Assembly: GCA_051294375.1 (NCBI GenBank) | Contig: CM119267.1 | Coordinates: forward strand, 15,478,105 to 15,542,104 | Origin: Paraspadella gotoi | Lineage: Eukaryota; Chaetognatha | Length of the DNA stretch: 64,000 bases | Direction: 5' to 3' | Shown: positions 1-12,032 of the stretch, piece after piece | Layout of the letters: each line of letters begins with the position of its first letter | How positions within the stretch are numbered: position 1 is the first letter of the stretch | Notes under the pieces: generated by a model | The model's input: only the letters and a program-made list of their open reading frames with translations | What the model was told of the DNA's origin: nothing | Database searches by the model: none | Made by a program: the position numbers and the translations under genes

Positions 1-375
1 GAAGACAAGGCTTGGCTCTTAAAATTCGGCCAAAGTGAGCAAACAAGAGCCGGATTCTCTGGGTGACCAAATCAGAGAGATCCGAGTGAAACCCAAAACG
101 CTATAAGAAACGGTTACAGGCGATACAAATTTTGGGAGATGAAATTTCTCCCCGCGCCCACCCGCCCGATTTCACGACCCTTATTCTGTCCCTGGCTAAA
201 ACGTGTCGCCGCAAGGCTACCTTATTTCCGTTCATAATGTAAACAAAGAGGGCAGACAAAGAGCGAGTGGCTTCAATGCGCAGTATGCACATTGCACCAT
301 CTACACGGATTAATAAGTAAATTTTTTAAATCAAATTACACCACACAAAAAGGACAAAATAACTCCAACGGATAC

Positions 376-864
376 CTTGGCGTTGGTCCACCGAGGAATT
401 TCGACAACCATGTTGAAGGTTTTGTTTTCTTTATCCGCATAGAGAGGAATGTCGTGAAATGGGCTTAAGTATTTCCCTGAAAAAAAGATGAGATTATCTA
501 ATTATCTATCTTATCTTACGCTTCGCGAAACCGTCTTAACGTTCTCACCGTCTCCGTCCTTGTAAAAGATGCGATAATCGGCGGTGTTGCGCTGACCCCG
601 CTCCTCGATCGCGAAAGTAGCCATCGTTTTGGCGAGCGTGGAAGAGAAAAACGAGGATAAAGTCGAAGGGAATCGACTGGTCTCGAAAAGAGGACGACGA
701 GGAGGAGGATGAGTAAAAAAAGTCCTCTTCGATCCCGAGACTGATGAGAAGGGATTCGCCGTAAAAACGACGGAGGCGCCTTCGTTGCGAGGAAGGAAAT
801 AAACCGGCAAGCGCCGCGCGGAATTCCAGACTCCGTTAAAAGAGAGTAAAAGACCGAAAGTCAT
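376..864 (-). CDS. PPA1: Soluble inorganic pyrophosphatase, N-terminal part (gene runs off the left edge)
   Basis: This gene hydrolyses pyrophosphate to two phosphates. Two exons are visible: 549-864 (or 549-624) and 376-476. Joined, they read [20 protein letters not shown]...[20 protein letters not shown] and end in [11 protein letters not shown], the conserved start of family I eukaryotic pyrophosphatases. The donor is taken at GTGAGA (548), because only this keeps the frame into [11 protein letters not shown]. The GTAAG 29 bases further on would lead into a stop. The remaining two thirds of the enzyme, including the catalytic aspartates, are not in 1-375 and must lie beyond the edge after a long intron. 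Two starts are possible. ATG at 624 (MATFAIEE) matches cytosolic enzymes. ATG at 864 adds 80 residues rich in Arg, Ser and Phe that resemble a mitochondrial presequence. Confidence 0.88.
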
Positions 865-1134
865 CGGCGAATTTAGGCTGCATAATATGCATATGTATCT
901 TAAATGATTAGAATCTCGTCGGAAGCGCTGGAACCGATGAATAAATTAAAGGCGTATCACCGGGTAAAATAGTTAAGGAAAAGGAGAAGAGAGAATCATG
1001 AAAAAAATTAAGAGACTGGAACATGTTCAATTAGCACAAGAAAACAAAATAATTGGGAAAAGGCGCGACAGGATTTTTAAAATAAATTCTTTAGTTTCGG
1101 GGTGTATTTTTAATTTCTTTTTCCTCTGCTTGGG

Positions 1135-2434
1135 TTACTTTTTCAACGAAAAGTAAAGTATTAGAGAAAGAACGCCGACGATGACGATGAGAATACCGAT
1201 GAAAATACACATTTTTTTCCTCGATTTCGTCTGATAGACTTTAGCCTTTTCCAAATGAACGGCACCGGATTCCACCTGAACAACGAATGAGCGCAAGGCG
1301 AAGGATAAATGGAGGAAAACGCGAATGCTACGATAAATTGACTCTGATAAGTACTTGTTCGTTAGCTTGCTCCACGTTTTGTTCGATCGAGTCGATGACT
1401 TCCCCCTGTTCCGAAATGAGCGTCCCGAGTTCTTTGAAAATCTCATTGATGTCGACAATGTCGCGTTCCAAGTTAAGAATGGCCTCTTCTCGCTCCTATA
1501 TGAATTATTTTTTAAATGGAATAAAATGTACAAGTGAGCTAAATCTCCGAAAACACACCTGGAGGAGGGCCAGATCGGCCTCCGCTTGTGCCTGATCTGC
1601 CAGCAACAGTGCCTGACGCTGTTGGGAGTCGTCGTCGGCCAAGAGCTCTGCCCCTCCGTTTTCCGACACGAGCAAATCATCTTCGTCAATCCAGACAGAC
1701 GTCTGAGGAATTGAAATATTTTTATAGTGAAAAATTATGAATACAAGAATATATTATTGTACAATGTACAAGAGAAAAGTGAGAAGTTTTAATAATAAAT
1801 CGAAAACATTTAAAAGGTGACTACCGTCCGAATCGAACCAGCTTAATCAAGTTAAAAATCGACAACCTTGAGTGGCTTATCCTTGGGCTTTTCCCGCCTT
1901 CTCGAAACGAAGGAAGTCTTCATCTTATCGGCCACTCTCCTTTGACTGCCAGTGTAATGTTGTACGGCGGCCTGAAATTCTTTCTTCAGTCGGTCGAGTT
2001 GAAGTTTCTCGCGATTGGCGCTTCTCCCGCGTGAATTCGACTCCAGCGACGCCATCTCTTTCAGGCTAAAAGTGGCGTTTTGAACGCGCATCGCAACTTG
2101 CTGTTGAATGGCTGTTCAAACAAAAAAAAAAAAAAAAAGTGGACAAAAATCCAGAGCCGAGCTTTTTCTAAACTAAGGTGTAAGGAATCGTACCCGCTAT
2201 CTTGGAGCGTATACTGTCAATGTCCGCGTCGGCGTCGATTTGTGGCAGCAGCCGCTCGAGGGCGTTGGCGTGATTGCCAATAGCGAAGACATCGGCGCCG
2301 ACGACGTCGCTGAGTTCGGTGAAGGCGCCGTCGAGGGACGAGGAGGCGCCGCCCTGAATAGGGCGTGACAGGACCGAGGGATCGTCGTGAAACGACGAAA
2401 TGGCGCCGTAGCCGAAATCGCCGCGGGAAGCCAT
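1135..2434 (-). CDS. STX7: Syntaxin-7/12-like Qa-SNARE
   Basis: This is an endosomal Qa-SNARE for fusion of late endosomes and lysosomes. Five exons (2194-2434, 1867-2111, 1559-1702, 1355-1495, 1135-1275) give 303 residues. The N-terminal half carries the helical Habc-type region. Exon 4 holds the SNARE core, with [20 protein letters not shown] and the zero-layer Gln in [20 protein letters not shown]. Exon 5 continues the SNARE motif and ends in a single hydrophobic anchor ([20 protein letters not shown]) followed by SLKK, the normal tail-anchored layout. The start is the ATG at 2434. STX7 and STX12/13 are close paralogues in vertebrates and cannot be told apart here. The length is somewhat above the vertebrate value of about 260-275, because of the Asp-rich linker in exon 3. 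Confidence 0.92.
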
Positions 2435-2764
2435 TTAGCAATGAAAGAGTTGATGGGTAATTTTTAGTCGGGGTTTTTTTTCGGTCTTTTTAATTCTCAA
2501 GCAGTTTCTGGTTTTTGTTTGAAACCATGAGCTTTTGTTGAAGAACAAGGAGGGCATTTATTCGTTAATATACGCAACGAAAAATTAGTCAACGGCTTGT
2601 GATAACGAAATATCTGAGTCATCTCTTATAAAATACGTTTTGATGAAAATAAATATTATATTCATGTATGAATGAAACAAGATTAAAATTTATGAGAAGC
2701 AGCGAGCGAGATGAAACAAATTTAAATTGGAAAAACTACTATTAATGAAAAACCCCCTCGGCTT

Positions 2765-5700
2765 TCACGTCGGCGTGGAATCGACATTTTCGGGTGGATT
2801 AGCGGAACCAATGTCATCGAATCTAGGATCGCAAAGAGTGTCGTATCTGAAAGAGTTACCAGGTTTGGGTCCCTGCGATTCCGTCAGCATTAATTTAAAC
2901 ACGGGTCCTTGCTCCCACGATGACAGCGTGGTCGGCAACACTTTGAGAAAGTCGCAACGAACGAGCGCCCCCAATGCCGAGAGCACACCCTTGGCTTTGA
3001 TATCGGCGGCGTGGGTTTCGTCGACGTCGTCCGAAGTGAAGTTTTCCCTGCCTAACTCCTGATCTGAGATCATTTTTGGAGGAACCAATGTAACTACGCA
3101 TCCGACGGGCTTTTCAGAGACGGCGACGACGTGGAGTCGGCGAAATAGACCTTGCATAGGGCTGCGCTCCCGCTTCAGAACAACCTCCAAGCTGAGCGAT
3201 TGTTGGGAAAGCGCGTCGACGAGTAGGATGGTAGGATTAGGGCGAGCGTCTTTGACCTGCGTGATTGGCAATTGTGAAAATTGGGTAAAATATTAAAATT
3301 AAATGTCTCAAAAACTCATTCTTTTTAATTTTATTAAGTACAAATCTTTAGGACTAATTTTATTTGTCTACTTCTTAGTAAACAAGTTTGAGCAAACAAT
3401 GCCGGATCTGCTCACGATCAAAGGCAGCTGATCAGATAATTAATTAATTATTTAATTCAATAATTCATAAATTTTTCTTTTTAAATTTTTTTTATTTTTC
3501 TATTTTTTATTTTTCTTGTCGTCTTTAATTCACTGAATTAATTAATTAAATAGTTAGTGAGAGTTGGTGCAGCTTGCTTTTACATTTAATATAAAAGGAA
3601 AAAGCTGAAGCAAAGATTGAAATGGGTTTTTTTTTAATTTAATATCATTTCCACTTGGACCGATTCCATCGAAAATTGATTTCCAGCTCAATAACACAAT
3701 TTTTTACCTTTAAACAAAATTTCAAGTTAATCGCCCAATCCACTCATGAACAATTGACGTTTAAAATTAAGGTGGGAGGGACGGACAGACAGACAGACGG
3801 ACGGACATTGTTTTTTTTTGGTCTAATTTATTATAATTTGATGTTCCGATATGATTTACCAACAAGATTTTGGGCTGGTATCCTCGGACCGATAAACTCA
3901 TAAAGTGAATCGGAGAGCCGGAATCTGCTATAGGCAGAGCCGGCTAAAAAAAAATTCAACCAGTCAAAAATGAGAGGCCAACCTTAACGTTTTTCAATAT
4001 TTGATCAGTGATGGGGCCGGTGAACGTCGATATAACTTCCGAGTAGAACAACTTCAACGTCAACATAGTTTCAGCTAATCTGCGCTCCAAATTAGAAGAT
4101 TCCGTGCGATCGGCCAAAGTTTTTTTCGGATCAGTGGCGTGGCACATTGGCAGGGCAAGATGTTTTGTCTTGGGGCCAGGGAGGAACTCTTGGGCCATTT
4201 TCTCCATCCGCGCTCGTTTCTCCAGCGTCGCCGTTTCCTTCTCCTTGTGTCGGACGCTAAAGACGTGGGACTCGTAAAGAGGGGCTGTTTCGCAGGGAAG
4301 TCGGCAGACGTCGCAAAAAAACTGTGCGTGAAGGTGACCCGCGCAATTCTTTTGATACTCCCCGATTTCCGGAGTTTCCACGGCGACCTTTTTAAAGTGG
4401 CGAAGGCTGTCAAGGTGTTTGGCATAGGGCTCGGGGCCGACAAACTGCAGGACGCAAACGTCGCAAAAATTTATCCGATCCTCTTCGTTCTGCTTTCGCC
4501 TGGCAGACGGCGACATCGGAGGGTTTCGGTTTACTGGTAAATTCGTGGCGCGACGAACGTACAATTCCGAGTCGGACTTTTTCGCTATTTCGGCTTTGGG
4601 ACGAGAGATAAGCGAGTTGCTGGACGACAGAAGCTGTTGGCGTAAGTTTTCATTCTGCACTCGGAGCATTTCCATTTCCTCCTTTCTTTTTTGATCCAGC
4701 GCAACTTGTCTCAAGTGTTCTGGATCATTAATATGGACGTTGTAGCGAACTGAATCGTGACAGTCAATTTTGCATAAATGACAGTAAAATGACATAAAGG
4801 GCGACGTAACGATTTGAGTCGAAGAGGGCGCGTAGATAGAGGACACTTCCGATTTACATTTCGAAGTATTAACTTTTTTGTCCTCCGTGTCCTCCTGATT
4901 TGGAAGACAGTCAAAAGTCTCTTCCAATTTGCTTTCGATCATTTCCGCTTCGATATCTTTCTTTTTCATCTGATTCTCGTAAATCTGCCTCGCTTTTTCT
5001 CGAATCGACAACTTATCGGAATCCGGCTTTTTCAAATTTTCTAAAGCTTTCTCACGAATCAAAGCTGATCGGCACAACGAGTCGTACCTAAAAGAGCCGA
5101 AACTGTGTGGGGAATCGAATGATGAAAATAGCCAAAGCTGGGGGCTCCCTCGAACGGAAGTTATTCGTAAATAGTCTGATTTAAAAGAATTACAAATAAA
5201 TGTTATAATGAAATCTAACTTTGCCTCATCGGTATTGGAAGTCCCGTTTTCTAATCCAACCAAAACATCGTTCAAATAAAAAAGCCAGCGACTTTCGGAG
5301 TTTTTTTCATTTTTAATCACCACGGATGACAATTGGTAACGAAAGGTGAAATTTGTCGGAAGAATCGTTTGGAATGCCGAGTAAATTTCAGACCTACTTA
5401 ACTTTCGTTCAAGTGTCTCTTTGTATTGGTCGACAGAGCAACTATTTAAAACAGACCAAAACTTCCTCTTTAGCTTAGCCAATAAACTGGCAAAGGAGGT
5501 TTCAAGATTGCTGGCGGCGACAACATCTTCGTTGTTCAAACCCGCGACTAAAGGTCCGTTTATGTTGACCGCAAACAAAGGATAATCCGGAACAGTGTGC
5601 TCTGCCGTTTCGTTAAAACTCAAATTTTTGTTGAGCTTGCACAAAATATCATACCGGTACAACTTTCTTCCATGTAAAGCGGTCTTATAAGTTTTCATTA

Positions 5701-8700
5701 GGCGTAAAACTGAATATTCGCTCACTGAGTCTACGGCTAAATAATCACTGAGACCAAGCTTCACAATAATTTTTGCATAAAACGATTTCCCGTTTTCTGC
5801 ATCAATACAACTTTTAAAAACTAAAACCTGGTTTAAAAAAATTAGATTAAATGCCGAATCACCACAATTTTCTGAAGTTAACTCTTCGTCAATATGACTA
5901 AAAGGGTTATTCGATGATTTAGTGACTGTTAATTTCATCTTGTTTTGTTCTAATAATTCACAAAATTTCTTAATAACATAAACAGGATCATACTTGGTAT
6001 TAAGATATTTGAGGCAAAATTCAAAGCCATAACTGTGTGAATCAATCAGAAAAGGGAATTCTTCCCTGATCAACTTAATTAGCTGTGCAAACGAACACTC
6101 CTCTGCTGAAACTTTTTGTAACTCGTTTTTGCTAAATTCGGAACCTAAAACCTCGGGTCCTTTGGTATTAAGAAACAACAATGGACAAGATGTCTGGTTG
6201 ACTGGTGAACACTCCTTAAAAGGTTCTTTCTCTCGACAAGAATAATTGCCAAAAATAATTTCTGATTCGTGCAAAAAAGAATGATGTTCTTGATAGCAAT
6301 TGTCGTGAAAACATTTAGTTTGCTTTGAACAGAATGTTTCAAGATGAAAAAGTAAACATTTTTTACACAGCTTGAGCTTTTCAACAAACTGTAATCTTTG
6401 TAAACTCGTGAATGATATAAATTCAGAACAAGCCTCAATTAAATGGTCTCCTCCGCATAGACCACAAGCTAACTTTTCCATAGGAAGTGAAAGGATATGC
6501 TCAAATTTATAAGCGTTCGTGTTGGTAGCAGTTTGACAGTTGTAAAGTCTTAGAGACTTTACGCCATTTCTCAGATTTATCTTTAAATAATCCGAGGAGA
6601 CGAATAAGCAAACGCAGTGAATCAGCACTTCATTTTCAATGTATTTCATATTTTTTCGCATCTGTTCTGGAATGACTCTTGACAAAATTAAAATATTGTT
6701 AATTTTAAGATGGCATAATTCATTATTAAAAACTGGTAAAATAGAATAACTCAGTTCAAGTTCAGTTAATATGTCAACAAACACTTTTTTAAGTTGATTA
6801 AATAAATAAACTTTTCTAAGACTTTTTTCGTATTCATTACCGTCAAGGCTACACTCCAACAAAAATGCAAACTGTCTTTTCATACATCCAATCAAATTTG
6901 CAAAGGCTCTTTCTAATTCAAATATCAGTTGCCACTCAGCGAGATTTTGCCAATTAATAAGATCTTCTTCAGGACGAGTATTTTCTTTTACCGGTAGTAA
7001 CTTTCTTCCTTTATAAAGACCACCTTGAATCACTGGTTGGTCAGTGTCACCGCTTGGTGACTTAAACGAATCACCACCTATTACATTATCAACTCCCATA
7101 GTCTGGTGATTAGCTATTTTTGAATTGTTTATCTTTAATGGGACATGTTTGACTTCATATCTTTTTTGACACAGTATATCATAACGATAAAATATACCTC
7201 CATTTGTTGAGCCGACGCTGTTTTCGAGCAGGTAACAAACAGAGTTTGTGCACATGATGTAATCCGAGGTTGAAAGCTTTTGAATGACCTCCTCAAAAAA
7301 GATGCGTTTCGTTTCTTCTTCAGAAGAGCTAACAGAGTCCTTTGTGAAAATTTTTCGCATTACTTGGACCTTATCTATGAATAAAATCATTTCACGATTC
7401 CCATCTACACATTTATAATCCAATTCGATCTTGGCTTTATGTTTTTCAGCGGCGCTGTAAATGAGATTTTCCGCCGACCCAAACTCGCCGAAAAGACATC
7501 CGGTAGACGCAAAACGAATCAAACGGATTTTTATGGTGAACATTATATCGGCGATTAATTTTTCTTCCTCCGACGCCTTCGACAGATCCTTTTCCCGAAA
7601 CTTGCGGTTTAAGCCGCAAATCAAGATTAAATTGCATTCGTGTACCGGCGGAGTTAAAGGAACGTATTCTTTCAAAAAATCTCCCTTCGGGTGTTTTTGA
7701 GTTACAGCAGTATCGATCAAACTAGATCTCGAACGATGAGGCACCTTAACCTCGACCAGTTCATTCGCGGCAGAAGTTTCGACATCATCTTCGACGAGCA
7801 AGGGAACTCCCATTGCCTGCCACGAGAAGCAAAAGAAGTAAGTGTGGCCTCTTGCGTTACAGTGCGAACAAAGCGGCAAAGATGACTTATATACAGACCT
7901 TTCTCGGCAAAGAAGATCGTATCTGAAGCTGCCGACCGGAGCAAAATTTTCCTTAGAATTGAAACGCACCTTCTTGCCCGTTATCGTATCTGAGATTGAG
8001 ACATAATCCGAGCATCGGGCGTTTGTGACGACGCTTTCGGCCGCGTTTCTCTCGGCCTCGGACGGACCGCGACCCTCGCCGCGTCCGATCAAAACATCCT
8101 CCGCGAACATGTCTACCTGACAGATTTGTGAATTTTTGTCGAAATTCATGTTTTTCGAAAACTTTAAATTTTCTCTTTTCAAGGCTTCGTGCAATATTTG
8201 GGCAAAACTGTCGACTGGCAATGCAGATATTTTGACAGAAAACATAAATTCGGCCAAGTTTTTCAAACGAGGCTGGGCCTTCGTGTTTGGGGACATATCT
8301 TTAACGGCAGAACTGGACATGGCGTCTATGGAAAGCAGGGGTGCCGACACTGTTTCTATCTCGTCTCTTTCCGAGGATGAGAAGGGTGATTTAGAGACTG
8401 GTTCTCGGGAAAAAGTCTCTTGGAAACGATCTTCTCGTCTCTCAGCCGAACTCGACGCTCTTTGCGATTCGGATGTTTCTCCAAAATGGCGTCTTTTTTT
8501 GACGCTAGGTTTGTCAAACGCGTCATTCAGCGGCGATTCGTTCTCCCTACGCTTGGCGCTCTTGCGCCCCACGGAAGTCCAATGCGATTCGTCATTGTCA
8601 GATTTGGAATAGGAGGGGACCGCCCGCCTTGATCGCGAAACAACATCATCATCTCCATAGCCGAGATTAGAGGACGATGCTATGACAATTCTGGTATCCC

Positions 8701-8743
8701 GGTTTTTGGAGAAACCAGAAGATGAAGAATGTGGTAAACTCAT
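2765..8743 (-). CDS. Giant zinc-finger / DZF-domain protein, ZFR-related, with tandem DZF-like modules
   Basis: Exon 1 (3989-8743) and exon 2 (2765-3256) join to about 1,748 residues. Residue numbers here count from the ATG at 8743, about two less than if the upstream TTG were used. The C-terminal third resembles ZFR/ILF proteins. It has three U1/JAZ-type zinc fingers (about 1320-1343, 1426-1448, 1477-1499) and then a DZF domain that starts with LERRLAETMLTLKLFYSEVI and ILKN, is cut by the intron, and continues in exon 2 (LSLEVVLKRERSPMQGLFRRL, and later GVLSALGALVRCDFLKV). Upstream lie five repeated modules of about 150-250 residues. Each has an SDY motif and, 26-29 residues later, an FRYDxLC motif (about 275, 519, 745 degenerate, 1029, 1218). 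The C-terminus has a sixth FRYDTLC. Zinc-knuckle-like CX2CX3-4HX4C motifs lie near 292 and 760. The N-terminus (1-155) is Ser/Arg-rich and probably disordered. The likely role is binding double-stranded RNA. That is inferred from the ZFR family. The first residue of the open frame is a TTG, so ATG 8743 is the start. Confidence 0.8.
3257..3988 (-). repeat. 732-bp intron of the giant DZF gene with a GACA/GACG microsatellite repeat
   Basis: The intron separates the two halves of the DZF domain. Its middle (about 3425-3580) is an AT-rich inverted repeat built on AATTAATTAATTA. The stretch 3650-3950 looks like an unrelated inserted repeat. It has a core of GGAC, GGAC, AGAC, AGAC units at about 3780-3808, followed by a moderately GC-rich tail ending in GAGAGCCGG and GCAGAGCCGGC. 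Only a non-conserved 82-codon plus-strand frame is open here, so it is unlikely to code. Confidence 0.5.
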
Positions 8744-9393
8744 CTTCAAACTTTTTTATCATTCCCGGATCAATCTAATACGTCGATTGTTCACGTTCAA
8801 TAACGATTTTGTCATTAAATTTCGATAGCATGTTCATGTTTCTTCCAAAAAAATGACCTGTTGTACAGTTTAGAAGAGCTGTATGACTGTAAAAAATTTG
8901 CCGCAAAAATCAATATTCAACAGCGATTTACTAAAATGAAAGGGACAAAGAAAGCGAAGAAATAAATAACCCCCAATCTTAAAAGAATTCTCGCCAATTA
9001 TGAAGTTTAATATAAATTTAAATGTTCACTAAACTAAAACGACAACAGAAGTTAGGATCATTAATGTGCTCATATTATAAATTATTTGAGCATAAACCGT
9101 AGCCTAGCAATCAACGACAAAATCATAAAAGTTAAAAGCTTTTGATTAAGGTTAATTGCAATAATACCTTTGACAAATTAAAACTAAATCCACGTCGCTA
9201 TTAAAATTGAACCACCGATTAACCTTACCTGCAAAGTAGCCAACATGCAAAAAAAGATAAAGGGGCTCAACAAGCACCGAGTTCATTAAGAAGTTTGTCA
9301 ACGACAATAAATATAAAACCCAATATTCCGCATTTTCTATAAATGTCTATGACTATAGCGATTTATTCTCTTTTCGAACAAAAATTTTATTGA
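8744..9393. other. AT-rich intergenic spacer
   Basis: These 650 bases separate the stop of APPBP2 from the start of the giant DZF gene. I see no coding frame, RNA gene or clear repeat. They should hold the promoter of the DZF gene (minus strand, upstream of 8743) and the short 3' end of APPBP2. Confidence 0.6.
9386..9391 (-). terminator. Polyadenylation signal AATAAA of APPBP2
   Basis: On the minus strand AATAAA begins two bases after the TAG stop of APPBP2. This implies a very short 3' UTR. Confidence 0.5.
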
Positions 9394-11480
9394 CTAATTT
9401 CCGTTTTTGTCCAAAAAAATTGGATTTTCATCGACAGGGAACTTGACGGGAGTGGCAAAGAAAACCCCTTTGAGGTCGTCGAGGTTGCCGGTCTCCGAAG
9501 GGTTCGGCGCCGACTCCGAAGTCAGTCTTTCGGCCAAGGGGCGTTCCTTCACGTCCCCGGAACCTTCGTTTGCCAGTTCGTCCCGTAAATTGCTCCAGTC
9601 ATGCAACTTGACCTAAAGTAAAGAGAAAGTCAAAAAAGAAAGTTCGAAACTAATCCATCCATCCATCCATTTCAACTCGATTTTCGAGCTCACTTGAAAA
9701 ACTTGAGCTTGTTCATAGTTGTGCGTGGAATGGTAGAGCCTCAGAAGTCCTCGATAGTCGTACTCGAGCCCCGAGTAGCCTTCGCCAAAGAGCTTCTTTC
9801 CGATTCTGATGGAGCGATGGTAAAGTTGCTCAGCTTTTTCATACTTTTGCATGTCGTAGTTATAGAGTGAAGCGAGGTGGCCCACTGAGAGGGCGACTTC
9901 GTAATCCTCGCTGCCCAAGAGGTTTTCCTTTATCTCGATGGCCTTCAGATGCATCTCCTCGGCTTCGCGGTATCTGGGTGGAATAAACGTTTCAGGGAGA
10001 ATGGGGAAGTCAGTATAGAATTTGTAGGTTGTCAAGCTCTGGTATCCTCAACACAATTCAAATGCCTACTTGGACATGCTCTGGTACAGTCTGCCCAGAT
10101 TGCCGTAATGCTTGGCCGTTTGCACGTTGTTCTCCCCGAACGCCTTCAGTGCCAACGAGAGCGAATGGAGGTGCAGCTCCTCGGCTTCGGACAAGAGTTT
10201 TTGTTGCACGTCCTTATTGCTGCAGTCAATAGCGATCTCCTCGAGGATGAGGGCCTTGACTCTCTTAGAGGAGGCGAGCAGCAGGTGATCGGTGGGCAAG
10301 ATGTGGGTGATGATCTCGATGGCCCGTTCCGCGTGGTGCCGCGCCTTGTGAAACTGGCCGGAACTATATTCCAGAACATACGTGGAGTAAGCGAGGTCCT
10401 CGTGGGCGACGGCAACGTTGATGTTGGCGCCTTTAAAGAACTGGTTGCGAACGTTGAGGGCGAGTTGGTAGACGACGACCGCCTGGGAAATCCGATCAAC
10501 ATTCAACAGGTAGAAGCCGTAGTCAAGCAAGGCGTCCGCGAAGGCGGGATGTTCTTTGCCGAATCGCTCCCAGGCCAGAGTGACGGCGTGCTTAATGAGC
10601 AGCTCGGCTTTGACGAATTCCCGCTTGACGACGCAGGCCTTAGAGGCGACGCGCATTACGTCCACGACCGTCTTGGGAGGCAGGTCGGAACGTAACTCGC
10701 GCAGTGCGGATTCGCCGTAGAGGTAGGCGGCGTCAAATTGACCCTTGGCAAATACGAGTGCGCAACATTGGCCGTAGAGAGAAGCACGGTTGACGCCCGA
10801 CGACGCCCGGCCCTCCTCTTTGGAAATATTCGTCAACTCGTCGAGAAAGCAACTGGCTTTCTCATAGGTGGATGAGGCCTCGGCGAATTTGCAGTTTGCG
10901 ATTTGCACGTGCATAAGTCTGACGCAGCATTCGGCCGAGAGGGCGACCCGGCGAACATCGGCGGCGAGTTTGGAGAGTTGAAGGCAGGCAGAGTAGGTGA
11001 TCTCCGCCTCTTCGTACCATCCGGCTTCAGCGAGGAAGGCGCCCAACGCCAGACCCGATAAAATCGTCTTTTCCTGCTCCGAAGAAGTTTTACGATGAGA
11101 TACACAGACTTTTTGCGCCAACGCATCCGCGAGGGTCCTCGCGATGCACGTTTCGCGATCCATGAACCCTGTGGAAGCGATAACTCGCATTATAAAATTC
11201 GAAATAAAAGAAAAGGAATTTCAATTTTACCCTGAAAGCAGTGATGCAGCGAGACCCGTCGATCCTTGCATTGTAAAAGTCTTAGGAAGATATCAAGATC
11301 AAAAAACTCTGCCCCAACTTGACACATTTGATTTTGCCGGTAGAGTTTGAAAAGAACGTCAAAGAGCAGATTGTCCGGCAAGGCTCGAAAATCGTTTTTC
11401 GTACGCGGGTAGGATGAGGCGATGGTGTTCACGGCCGTGTTGTACAGCGAGTCGGGCATCCACTGTAGACTGGCAGCCAT
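9394..11480 (-). CDS. APPBP2: Amyloid protein-binding protein 2 (APPBP2/PAT1), TPR substrate receptor
   Basis: Human APPBP2 is a TPR protein that acts as a cullin-2 substrate receptor and binds the APP sorting signal and microtubules. Four exons (11231-11480, 10070-11168, 9694-9973, 9394-9612) give 615 residues, against 585 in human. Near-identical blocks include LLDYGFYLLNVD, AHEDLAYSTYVLEYSSG, HILPTDHLLLASSKRVKALI, NVQTAKHYGNLGRLYQSM, EDYEVALSVGHLASLYNYDM and LFGEGYSGLEYDYRGLLRLY. The N-terminus SLQWMPDSLYNTAVNTIASS also matches, so the ATG at 11480 is secure. Exon 3 carries the last TPRs. The final 72 residues after HDWSNLRDEL are not conserved, as in other species. Intron 3 contains a short ATCC tandem run (about 9656-9670). 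Confidence 0.97.
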
Positions 11481-12032
11481 AACTACACTCGATTATATTA
11501 AACTCCGAAAAAAAAAAGGCTTATTCGGTTTATTTTTTAAGTAACGTTAGTGATGCCTTTGGTAATGGATATCAAAGATACCTACCATAAAAACTTAGGG
11601 AACCGGGGCATTTTTGAGTCCTAATGGTAAAAAAGAAAAAAGATTGGTGTGACAAATCAATAGTTAGTAGGCGATCGTTGTTAAAACGGCCGAAGCCATA
11701 TTGCAAAGCGTACAATGCGATTAATTAATTAATATAAGGCTTAATACTGCGGTAAGATAATCCCTAACCAATGATATACGCAACCCGATTTTTCATATGA
11801 TTAATACAGCCAAACAATAAGTGTATAAATTAAGAAAGACTTCCCACAAAATAACAGGATGGAGCTCACTGTGATAATCGACGCAAAATGAGGTAATCAG
11901 GACGTTGAATATGAACCATCTATTCATATTAATTCATGGGCAAAAAATTGATTCTCTGCGATTTGATTAAATTCACGAACAAATGGCGCTTTCAAAGCGA
12001 ATACGTGTGAAAAAAAATTTGTCGGAAGGCAT
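11481..12032. other. AT-rich intergenic spacer
   Basis: The 552 bases between MOB1 and APPBP2 contain no supported gene. The interval should include the APPBP2 promoter and the MOB1 3' UTR. Short frames here are non-conserved. Confidence 0.55.

Noticed and set aside
101-292. Minus-strand 63-codon frame as a pyrophosphatase exon or small gene
   Set aside because: It does not contain the expected pyrophosphatase sequence and has no recognisable similarity. It probably lies in a long intron.
1815-1850. tRNA-like B box (GGTTCGATTC) on the minus strand
   Set aside because: No A box, acceptor stem or clover-leaf could be built around it. It is inside a syntaxin intron.
2765-3256. A separate ELP5-like gene
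   Set aside because: The terminal acidic part first looked like Elongator protein 5. The central blocks match the second half of a DZF domain and the frame joins exactly to the truncated DZF start at 3989, so it is the last exon of the giant gene.
3655-3903. Plus-strand 82-codon frame in the DZF gene intron
   Set aside because: Covers a microsatellite-containing repeat and has low-complexity content.
9949-10695. Plus-strand 248-codon frame
   Set aside because: Shadow of the highly conserved APPBP2 exon 2-3 region on the opposite strand.
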